Part shown: one piece after another, positions 1 through 5,238 of the stretch
How positions within the stretch are numbered: the stretch's first letter is position 1
Layout of the letters: every line of letters begins with the position of its first letter
Assembly (NCBI GenBank): GCA_002431635.1
Contig: DJGH01000008.1
Coordinates: 127,045-133,344 of the forward strand
Direction: 5' to 3'
Length of the DNA stretch: 6,300 nucleotides
DNA from: Petrotoga sp. UBA5851
GTDB taxonomy: Bacteria > Thermotogota > Thermotogae > Petrotogales > Petrotogaceae
Notes under the pieces: model-generated
Told to the model about the DNA's origin: nothing
Database searches by the model: none
What the model saw: only the letters and a program-made list of their open reading frames with translations
Program-made: the position numbers and the translations under genes

Positions 1-183
1 AAGCGGTATGTTAACGTAGTAAACACACTTAACGGAATATATAACAACGACGTAACAGACGATTTTTTGTATATAGACAAAAAATACGGGCAGTTGAAGG
101 ATGTTTTTGAAAAAATGAAGGAGTACTTCTTAAAGCAGAAAACTCTTCAACAAAATTTAATGGAAAATATTGAATATTTATAG
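1..183 (+). CDS. earP: 3' end of probable EF-P arginine rhamnosyltransferase (EarP), partial
   Basis: Frame 1 is open from the window edge to a TAG at 181-183, giving the last 60 residues of a protein whose start lies outside. The tail is helical and charged. It ends in a pattern (FLKQKTLQQNLMENIEYL) resembling the C-terminus of EarP proteins, where an L-x-x-Q-x-x-L-x-x-x-L run closes the domain. EarP transfers rhamnose from dTDP-L-rhamnose to Arg32 of elongation factor P in the cytoplasm. The stronger evidence is context: the next gene, 57 bp downstream on the same strand, is an EF-P with arginine at that position, and earP and efp are neighbours in Pseudomonas and Neisseria. That this is coding sequence is fairly sure. 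The EarP identity is an inference, because the catalytic part is not in the window. An unrelated gene upstream of efp remains possible. Confidence 0.6.
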   Translation, partial: KRYVNVVNTLNGIYNNDVTDDFLYIDKKYGQLKDVFEKMKEYFLKQKTLQQNLMENIEYL

Positions 184-189
184 TATAAT
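161..189 (+). promoter_or_regulatory. Candidate promoter for efp
   Basis: A perfect -10 hexamer TATAAT (184-189) starts right after the stop codon of the upstream gene. It is preceded at a 17-bp spacing by TGGAAA (161-166), which matches four of six bases of the -35 consensus. This would let efp be transcribed on its own as well as from an upstream operon promoter. The region is AT-rich, so chance matches are likely. There is no direct evidence of activity. Confidence 0.4.
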
Positions 190-240
190 GTTATAAAATC
201 TTTTTGAAATTGCATATTTGAGAATTGGAGGTATTAAGAA

Positions 241-798
241 ATGATTTTTGCTGGTGAATTAAAGGTAGGATACGTAATAAAGTATAACGGTGGGCTCTAT
301 ACCATTCAGAAAGCCAAGTACAACTGGTCGGGAAGGAATGAAGCAACTATGACGGTTAAGATGAAGAACATTGAAAACGCATCTACAATAGATATAGTCA
401 TGAAAGGCTCTGAAAAGCTTGAAGATGTTCAGCTAGACCACAGAGATATGAAGTTCATATATGCTTCCGGAGACTCATACGCATTTATGGATGAAGAATC
501 TTACGAGCAGATTGAAGTATTTGCAGATGATTTGGGTGATGTGCTGAACTTCCTTAAAGAAGACGGAAGGGTTATTGTCTCTTTCTATGAAAGCAGACCT
601 GTTGCTTATGCACTTCCTAAGACTGTTACCCTTGAAGTGACATACACTGAACCTGGTGAAAAAGGTGATTCAAGCGGCAATCCTCTTAAACCAGCCAAAG
701 TGGAAACAGGGTATGAGCTTGGTGTTCCTTTATTCGTCAATATAGGCGATAAAATAGTTATTGATACCAAAACCGGAGAGTATCTCTCAAGAGCATAG
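241..798 (+). CDS. efp: Elongation factor P, arginine type (Arg32)
   Basis: The 185-residue protein has the full usual length and three-domain layout of EF-P: a KOW-like N-terminal domain (about 1-62), then two OB-fold domains (about 66-125 and 130-185). The family signature is clear in YTEPGEKGDSSG (135-146) and in the C-terminal IDTKTGEYLSR (174-184). EF-P binds the ribosome between the P and E sites and promotes peptide bond formation at consecutive prolines. The loop that reaches the peptidyl-transferase centre reads SGRN (30-33), with arginine at residue 32, as in Pseudomonas aeruginosa. It is not the KPGKG loop with a modified lysine seen in E. coli. This class is activated by EarP rhamnosylation, which fits the gene upstream. 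The start ATG has GGAGG at 227-231, nine bases before it. Transcription should end at the palindrome at 811-851. Confidence 0.97.
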   Translation: MIFAGELKVGYVIKYNGGLYTIQKAKYNWSGRNEATMTVKMKNIENASTIDIVMKGSEKLEDVQLDHRDMKFIYASGDSYAFMDEESYEQIEVFADDLGDVLNFLKEDGRVIVSFYESRPVAYALPKTVTLEVTYTEPGEKGDSSGNPLKPAKVETGYELGVPLFVNIGDKIVIDTKTGEYLSRA

Positions 799-810
799 TT
801 GAAAATCATT

Positions 811-851
811 GAACAATAAAAAGATGCCTTTAAGGCATCTTTTTATTGTTC
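811..851. terminator. Bidirectional intrinsic terminator between efp and the histidine kinase gene
   Basis: Two perfectly complementary 20-base arms (811-830 and 832-851) flank a single central T. The GC-containing core GATGCCTT/AAGGCATC is bordered by A5 on the left and T5 on the right. Read from either side it therefore gives a hairpin followed by a U run, as expected between convergent genes. The last two sense codons and TAA stop of the histidine kinase gene (GAACAATAA on the minus strand) are part of the right arm. Confidence 0.9.
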
Positions 852-2084
852 GTCGGTTTTTATTACAAGCGGAAGGCGTATAAGAAATTCGCTGCCTTTT
901 CCTTCTTCTGAGCTTACGCTTATCCTTCCTTTTAGAACCTGAATTGTCTTTTTTACTATAGCTAAACCCAATCCGCTTCCTGGCCTGTTTTTAGAAACTC
1001 TGTAGAAAGGCCTGAATATATCCTCAAGTTTTTCCTGTGATATTCCTATTCCCGTATCCCGTACAGATATTACAAACTCCTTTGTGCTTGAATCAAAGCT
1101 GCTGTGAACAAAAATACTTCCCTCATCGGTATACTTTATGGCATTGCCTATTATATTGACAAGAACCTGGGTGAACTTGGTGGGATCTGTTTCTATAAAT
1201 GCCGGAATATCCGCACTATAAGATATTTCCAACTCAACGTCTGGAGAAATATTCGGTTCAACTATTGATACAGCTTCAAATAAGGTCTGCTTGAAATTTA
1301 TCCTGCGTATATTCAAGGAGGTTTCCCTGTTAAGCTTATTAAAGGTAGAAAGATCATCAATCAAAGAGTTAAGATGTCTTGAAGAAGCATATATCTTACG
1401 TATATACCCGCGCATTGCGTTCAATTTCATATTGGATTCATCCAGGATGGTTTCTGAAAACCCTATGATGCTTGTAAGAGGTGTTTTAAGCTCATGAGTA
1501 ATAAAACTGAGATAAACCCTGTTAAGTTCATTTGCTTCAGTTTCAGAATCCTTAAGTGTTTTTAAGGTAAGAAAAGTTGATGCAAAGTTTGAAAAAATCT
1601 TCAATGCACGTTTGGCGACATCTTCAAAGGAATCGAGACTGAAGTTGTCAATAAAAATGTGCCCGGCAATTTTTGCGTTGACTTTAAGCGGTGCAATTAT
1701 AGTACACATGCGGTTTCTTCCTGTTTTTATTGAAGATAAAAGATCATAGAACTTTTCATTTTTTCCGCTGTAATAATCAAGTATATTATTTGTCTGCACT
1801 ATGCATTCATCAATATTGTGATTGTAAGCATATGAATCTTCATATGAAATAACCATTTTTGAAAGAATATCCCGTTCATAGGGAAAACCAGCTACAGGAC
1901 GGTATAAAGTTCCCTCTATCTTCCATATTGTCGCACACTCTGCCTGAGGAATGCTTTTTAAAGCAACATCAAGAAGTTTTTTAAAAAACTCTTCTTCATT
2001 TTCAGTGCCGGTGATAAGAGAAGAAAGTTCAGCCATATCAGATATGGCAGCATTAAGTTTTTCTTCTTCATAGAAAGAACTCAT
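843..2084 (-). CDS. Soluble GAF-domain sensor histidine kinase
   Basis: This 413-residue protein has the core of a two-component sensor kinase. A GAF-like sensory region spans about residues 20-175. It is followed by a HisKA dimerisation domain with the H-box FITHELKTPL, whose His197 is the expected phospho-acceptor. The HATPase_c domain shows the N-box (VNIIGNAIKY, 309-318), G1 (DTGIGI, 343-348), F-box (FRPF, 357-360) and G2 (GSGLGLAIV, 369-377). All key catalytic motifs are intact. I see no signal peptide or membrane span, so it should sense an intracellular ligand or partner; the GAF ligand cannot be predicted. No response regulator is encoded beside it, so it is an orphan kinase in this window. 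The ATG at 2082-2084 has AGGAGG eight bases upstream (2093-2098). It lies 98 bp downstream of the ygiQ-like gene on the same strand, with its own promoter candidate. Confidence 0.95.
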   Translation of the reverse strand: MSSFYEEEKLNAAISDMAELSSLITGTENEEEFFKKLLDVALKSIPQAECATIWKIEGTLYRPVAGFPYERDILSKMVISYEDSYAYNHNIDECIVQTNNILDYYSGKNEKFYDLLSSIKTGRNRMCTIIAPLKVNAKIAGHIFIDNFSLDSFEDVAKRALKIFSNFASTFLTLKTLKDSETEANELNRVYLSFITHELKTPLTSIIGFSETILDESNMKLNAMRGYIRKIYASSRHLNSLIDDLSTFNKLNRETSLNIRRINFKQTLFEAVSIVEPNISPDVELEISYSADIPAFIETDPTKFTQVLVNIIGNAIKYTDEGSIFVHSSFDSSTKEFVISVRDTGIGISQEKLEDIFRPFYRVSKNRPGSGLGLAIVKKTIQVLKGRISVSSEEGKGSEFLIRLPLVIKTDEQ

Positions 2085-2121
2085 TTCACACTCCTCCTAA
2101 GATATTGTGAATACAAAAATG

Positions 2122-2131
2122 GAAGTACTTC
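2122..2131. promoter_or_regulatory. Palindrome at the predicted start site of the histidine kinase gene
   Basis: GAAGTACTTC is a perfect 10-bp palindrome. It begins six bases downstream of the candidate -10 at 2138-2143, so it would cover the transcription start. That position fits an operator, but no regulator is identified and a palindrome of this size can arise by chance. Confidence 0.25.
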
Positions 2132-2137
2132 ATAGAT

Positions 2138-2167
2138 ATTTTATCATAAAAAATACAAAAATGTAAT
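2138..2167 (-). promoter_or_regulatory. Candidate promoter of the histidine kinase gene
   Basis: On the minus strand, ATTACA (2167-2162, four of six -35 bases) is followed after 18 bp by TAAAAT (2143-2138, five of six -10 bases). A TGA triplet directly before the -10 fits the extended -10 TGn motif. It would give a leader of about 45-50 nt ahead of the kinase ATG. The region is very AT-rich, so this is a motif match only. Confidence 0.45.
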
Positions 2168-2182
2168 TATTTTTAGACTTTT

Positions 2183-3904
2183 TTAATAATGTTTTTTGGC
2201 ATTTGATTCACCCAATAAAATATCTTTGTGCATCTTCCTCTTCTTATCGTCTTTCTCAACAAATACGTGAGCCGATGAAAACGGATCAAGTTCTGTGTAA
2301 TAAACAGCAGTAGACATAGTACCTGGTGTAGGCGTGAATATCTGTACCTGCTGGGGTGAAAAACCGAAATACTTTTCTATTTCTTTACGCAAAAATACCT
2401 CATCCTGTAGCTCTGCTCCCGGATGCGCTGCTATCAGATAAGCTGAAAAAAACTGGTTTTTGTTAAGTTCCTTGTTAAGACTTTCGTAGTCTGAAATGAA
2501 CTTTCTGACGATTTCAAAAGAATGTTTGTTCATTAATCTCAAAACATTTGGACTTGCATGTTCTGGCGCTATTTTTATCTGTCCGGAGGTATTAAGCTCC
2601 ACAAGACGTCTTAAAAAAGCCATTCCGTATTCTTTATCAGCATAGATAAGATCCAGCCGTATTCCTGAAGAGATGAACACCTTCTTTATAAAAGGAAGTT
2701 TTTCAACCTGTGAAAGAAGATCTATATAGGCTTTATGAGAAGGATTCAAAGTATGACAGACTTCATCCCCTATACACTGCTTTTCTTTGCAGCTACCCAG
2801 CTCCAGTTTTTTTAAACAGTCGTGTCCGTACATATTGGCGGTGGGACCACCGATATCAGATATATAACCGTTAAACTTTTCATCTTTGGAAATTTGTTCA
2901 GCTTCCCTGAGGATAGATGAAATGCTTCTGCTTTGAATTATTCTTCCCTGATGAAGGGTAATGGCACAAAAGCTACAGCCTCCGTAACAGCCTCTGTGCG
3001 AAGTGATTGAAAATCTTACGGTATCAATACCCTTGACATATCCCTGGCTAAGACAGAAGGGATGTACTTTTCTTGTATAATCCAGGCCGTATACACGGTC
3101 AAGTTCATGCTGAGACAAAGGCAGCTGTGGCCTGTTTTGAACCACATATCTGTTATCGTGTTTCTGGATAAGTCCTTTTGAATCATAAGGATCATTATTG
3201 GCGGAAAACTCTTTAAACATTTTCATATACTCATTTTTATTTTCAGATACAGTTTCAAAGCTTGGAAGAACTGTAAAGTCTGAAGTATTCTGAGGCAATG
3301 CTGAGGACCAGTAAACTGTTCCCCTAAGAGAAGTACAGTCGCGGATGTTTCCTCCGTTTTTAAAAATCTCGGCAATCTGGAGAATAGTCTTTTCTCCCAT
3401 GCCGTATACTATAAGATCGGCTTTTGAGTCAAGGAGAACAGACTTTTTTACACGGTTCTGCCACCAGTCGTAATGAGCAAGTCTTCTCAGACTTGCCTCG
3501 ATGCCTCCGAGTATTATCGGAATACCGTGAAAGACTCCTTTTATAAGGTTTGAATAGACGACACAAGCACGGTCTGGACGTTTGCCGAACTGTGCGTCTG
3601 GGGTATACTCGTCGGTCTTTCTTTTTTTTCTGGAAGCAGTATAGTTTGCAACCATTGAATCGACATTGCCTGCGGTTATTCCGAAAAAATATTTTGGACG
3701 GCCAAGTCTTGAGATATCACCAGCGTTTTTCCAATCAGGCTGGGAAATAACTCCTACATTCAATCCGGCTATCTGTGAAAGGACATTTCCGATTATTGCG
3801 GTTCCAAAGGAAGGATGATCTACGTATGCATCGCCCGTCACCAAAATAACGTCAAACTGTTCAATTTTAAGTTTTTCCATCTCTTCTGCTGTAGATGCAA
3901 GCAT
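2183..3904 (-). CDS. ygiQ: YgiQ-family radical SAM protein
   Basis: The protein has 573 residues from the ATG at 3902-3904. That start has AGGAGG six bases upstream (3911-3916). The same frame stays open to a TTG at 3923-3925, a less likely start. An N-terminal cobalamin-binding-like region (about 15-60, with VTGDAYVDHPSFG) and the conserved GGIEASLRR segment (133-141) precede the radical SAM core. There CYGGCSFC supplies Cys306, Cys310 and Cys313 in the CxxxCxxC arrangement that binds the 4Fe-4S cluster used to cleave S-adenosylmethionine. A second group of cysteines (363, 372, 377, 383) follows DIGGPTANMYG; this group recurs in the family and may bind another metal centre. The segment near residues 440-450, with KIAPEHASP, is also typical. 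E. coli YgiQ is about 740 residues, so this is a shorter form without the C-terminal extension. The reaction catalysed is not known to me. Confidence 0.95.
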   Translation of the reverse strand: MLASTAEEMEKLKIEQFDVILVTGDAYVDHPSFGTAIIGNVLSQIAGLNVGVISQPDWKNAGDISRLGRPKYFFGITAGNVDSMVANYTASRKKRKTDEYTPDAQFGKRPDRACVVYSNLIKGVFHGIPIILGGIEASLRRLAHYDWWQNRVKKSVLLDSKADLIVYGMGEKTILQIAEIFKNGGNIRDCTSLRGTVYWSSALPQNTSDFTVLPSFETVSENKNEYMKMFKEFSANNDPYDSKGLIQKHDNRYVVQNRPQLPLSQHELDRVYGLDYTRKVHPFCLSQGYVKGIDTVRFSITSHRGCYGGCSFCAITLHQGRIIQSRSISSILREAEQISKDEKFNGYISDIGGPTANMYGHDCLKKLELGSCKEKQCIGDEVCHTLNPSHKAYIDLLSQVEKLPFIKKVFISSGIRLDLIYADKEYGMAFLRRLVELNTSGQIKIAPEHASPNVLRLMNKHSFEIVRKFISDYESLNKELNKNQFFSAYLIAAHPGAELQDEVFLRKEIEKYFGFSPQQVQIFTPTPGTMSTAVYYTELDPFSSAHVFVEKDDKKRKMHKDILLGESNAKKHY

Positions 3905-3925
3905 ACTTATCCTCCTAACAACCAA

Positions 3926-3951
3926 AAGACCTCCTTTTCAAAGGAGGCCTT
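3926..3951 (-). terminator. Hairpin between tRNA-Asp and ygiQ: weak terminator or leader structure
   Basis: On the minus strand AAGGCCUCCUUU (3951-3940) pairs with AAAGGAGGUCUU (3937-3926) over 12 bp with one G-U pair, followed by a short tail of four U and then GGUUGUU. It begins six bases after the tRNA CCA. It could terminate or protect the tRNA 3' end. The short U run suggests incomplete termination. Its right arm itself looks like a Shine-Dalgarno sequence. The CCUCCU in its left arm could instead pair with the true AGGAGG of the ygiQ gene. Confidence 0.55.
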
Positions 3952-3957
3952 CATTAT

Positions 3958-4034
3958 TGGCGGGGACGACGAGACTCGAACTCGCGGCCACCGGTGTGAC
4001 AGACCGGCATGCTAACCAACTGCACCACATCCCC
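3958..4034 (-). tRNA. trnD: tRNA-Asp (anticodon GTC), CCA encoded
   Basis: The minus strand folds into a complete 77-nt cloverleaf. The acceptor stem is GGGGATG/CGTCCCC, the D arm is GTGC/GCAT, and the anticodon stem CCGGT/ACCGG carries the loop CTGTCAC. The T arm GCGAG/CTCGT carries the loop TTCGAGT. The loop places GTC as the anticodon, which reads the aspartate codons GAC and GAU. Discriminator G (3961) is the usual base for tRNA-Asp, and CCA (3960-3958) is encoded in the DNA. It stands alone, with no other tRNA next to it, and ygiQ follows on the same strand. Confidence 0.98.
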
Positions 4035-4038
4035 AACA

Positions 4039-4130
4039 TTCCTTAACTTCGCACGTTTATTATTCTATCAGAAAAAATGTAACGTATCTAGCCCTTTTGT
4101 GTGTCTTATGAGTAAACAAGTGTTAAGGAA
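4039..4130. repeat. 9-bp inverted repeat flanking the tRNA promoter region
   Basis: TTCCTTAAC (4039-4047) and GTTAAGGAA (4122-4130) are perfect inverted copies about 74 bp apart. They bracket the intergenic region between the solute-binding gene and tRNA-Asp. The spacing is too long for a compact hairpin, and chance is a reasonable explanation. I see no classical terminator for the solute-binding gene in this gap. Confidence 0.2.
4062..4090 (-). promoter_or_regulatory. Likely promoter of tRNA-Asp (and possibly ygiQ)
   Basis: On the minus strand TAGATA (4090-4085, four of six -35 bases) is spaced by exactly 17 bp from TAGAAT (4067-4062, five of six -10 bases). Transcription would start near 4055, leaving a leader of about 20 nt before the mature tRNA 5' end. 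The spacing and position suit a stable-RNA promoter. Without another good promoter before ygiQ, it may also drive that gene by readthrough. Confidence 0.55.
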
Positions 4131-4137
4131 ATAAAAA

Positions 4138-5025
4138 CTAAAAAAACATATCTTGCTTATAATCAGAGATTGCGCCGTTTTCTTTAAGAATCTTTAAAAA
4201 ACCTAGTACAATCTCCTTATCTTTCCCAAACTCTATAAAAGAACGTTGAGAAGCCTTTCTGAGAACAGGATCAGGCATTTTGCCGTCCATGAGGTCAAAC
4301 ATAAATTTTATAGACTTATCAAACTCATCTTTAAAATACTTATTAGATGACTGCTCATACCTATCAATAATTTTTTGCGCATACTCTCTGGGAACCTTGT
4401 TGGAAACAAATAATCCTGTTATAGGTATCATCGCCGGATATCCTGTCAACTGTGCGTATACTTGCTGAAGATCCATTTTTGCAGTAAAAACATTTTTGGT
4501 TTTTACTTCTGCTAAAGATACAAAAGGTTCCGGAAGTACTGCCATTGTTTCCTTTCCTGTTGCCAGAAGCTGTATTATATCTGCACCGCTGCTTACATAT
4601 ACGGTTTCAAAGTTAATGTTTTTCTGTTTGGTAATCATTTTCAATATAAGATCACCAGTCTGTCCCGGTGAATGAATAGTAACGATTCTCTTTCCCCTTA
4701 AATCCTCTATAGAATTAACTTCCTGTGAGGTAACAAGATAAAAAGACTTCCATATTGATACTCCTGCCAGCTTGTATTCAAAGCCTTTACTTATAAGCTC
4801 TGCACCATAGGCCACCGGTAGCACAAGAAAATCTGCTTGCTGTTTTAAAGCAAGTATCTGTGCTTCATCCAGCGTTCTCCAGTAATCCTTGGTGAGATCG
4901 GTAGTGTTTTCGGAGTAGAGGCCTGCTGCAGGAAGCAATGCTGGTCCTATGGGATTAAAGAAACTGTAAGCTAATAGAGATATACTTAGTGATAACATAA
5001 AAATAAAAACGAATAATCTTTTCAT
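4138..5025 (-). CDS. Exported ABC-type solute-binding protein, NMT1/THI5-like (substrate unknown)
   Basis: The 295-residue protein starts at the ATG at 5023-5025, which has AGGAGG six bases upstream (5032-5037). The frame extends 17 codons further upstream, but that start would bury the signal sequence. The N-terminus (KR, then a hydrophobic stretch at about 4-19 ending in LLA) is a signal peptide. No lipobox cysteine follows it, so a soluble periplasmic protein is expected. The lobe-forming segments SIEDLRGKRIVTIHSPGQTGD (105-125) and AVLPEPFVSLAE (162-173) are typical of the NMT1/THI5 and nitrate/sulfonate-type binding proteins. These deliver small ligands to an ABC importer. A PIGPALLPAAGL segment (25-36) follows the signal peptide. 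No permease or ATPase gene adjoins it, so the ligand cannot be inferred. Confidence 0.85.
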   Translation of the reverse strand: MKRLFVFIFMLSLSISLLAYSFFNPIGPALLPAAGLYSENTTDLTKDYWRTLDEAQILALKQQADFLVLPVAYGAELISKGFEYKLAGVSIWKSFYLVTSQEVNSIEDLRGKRIVTIHSPGQTGDLILKMITKQKNINFETVYVSSGADIIQLLATGKETMAVLPEPFVSLAEVKTKNVFTAKMDLQQVYAQLTGYPAMIPITGLFVSNKVPREYAQKIIDRYEQSSNKYFKDEFDKSIKFMFDLMDGKMPDPVLRKASQRSFIEFGKDKEIVLGFLKILKENGAISDYKQDMFF

Positions 5026-5064
5026 AATAAACCTCCTGTAGATGTTTTCCTGTAAAACCTTTTG

Positions 5065-5073
5065 TGGTATAAT
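5065..5073 (+). promoter_or_regulatory. Extended -10 candidate facing the metallophosphoesterase gene
   Basis: TGGTATAAT is a perfect extended -10 element on the plus strand. The -35 position (TTTTCC) matches poorly, and the leader to the metallophosphoesterase gene would be about 160 nt. It also lies inside the leader of the opposite gene. Only a motif match supports it. Confidence 0.25.
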
Positions 5074-5086
5074 CAAATACTTCTTA

Positions 5087-5095
5087 ATTATAACA
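5087..5095 (-). promoter_or_regulatory. Extended -10 promoter candidate of the solute-binding protein gene
   Basis: On the minus strand TGTTATAAT (5095-5087) is a perfect extended -10 motif. The -35 region is A/T-rich (TTTTAA at 16 bp) with a weak match, which extended -10 promoters tolerate. Transcription would start near 5080, giving a leader of about 55 nt before the ATG at 5025. Confidence 0.5.
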
Positions 5096-5238
5096 TGAAT
5101 TGTCGGATTTAAAACTCCTTCTTACAAAGTTAATGTTTCCGAAATGTTTATCTAAACAACAAAGGATATAAATTTGTTTGCACGGTCAGCATTCATTTCA
5201 ATTATAGAACATAAAATTTACCGTTTGAGGATGATAAT

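Larger units (their letters stand above)
5026..5238. other. Divergent intergenic region between the solute-binding and metallophosphoesterase genes
   Basis: This 213-bp AT-rich stretch has no credible gene. It holds candidate -10 elements on both strands (5087-5095 minus, 5065-5073 plus). A weaker plus-strand pair is TTGCAC (5178-5183) and TATAGA (5203-5208), spaced 19 bp, nearer the rightward gene. AATGTTT occurs twice, at 5132-5138 and 5143-5149, exactly 11 bp apart. I see no riboswitch or terminator structure. Confidence 0.5.

Noticed and set aside
606..809. Minus-strand open frame of 67 codons
   Set aside because: It lies opposite the well-supported efp gene, has no convincing ribosome site and no recognisable protein features.
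1291..1497. Plus-strand open frame inside the histidine kinase gene
   Set aside because: It is antisense to the conserved H-box region of the kinase and looks like a shadow of that coding sequence.
2086..2182. Possible rho-independent terminator after the ygiQ gene
   Set aside because: Only a weak A-T stem (ATTATT/AATAAT) is present, without a GC core, so I do not call a terminator.
3550..3750. Plus-strand open frame opposite the ygiQ gene
   Set aside because: It is antisense to conserved YgiQ coding sequence, and its composition is that of a reverse-strand shadow.
3815..4015. Plus-strand open frame running across the ygiQ start, the hairpin and the tRNA
   Set aside because: It reads antisense through tRNA-Asp; such peptides (containing DETRTRGH) are a familiar misannotation over tRNA genes.
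3958..4034. tRNA gene as an integration site for a mobile element
   Set aside because: No integrase gene and no repeated copy of the tRNA 3' end is visible in the window.
4280..4468. Plus-strand open frame inside the solute-binding protein gene
   Set aside because: It is antisense to the conserved binding-protein frame and has no independent support.
5026..5076. Upstream 17-codon extension of the solute-binding protein
   Set aside because: It would place a charged segment before an obvious signal peptide, whereas the ATG at 5025 has a strong AGGAGG at the right spacing.
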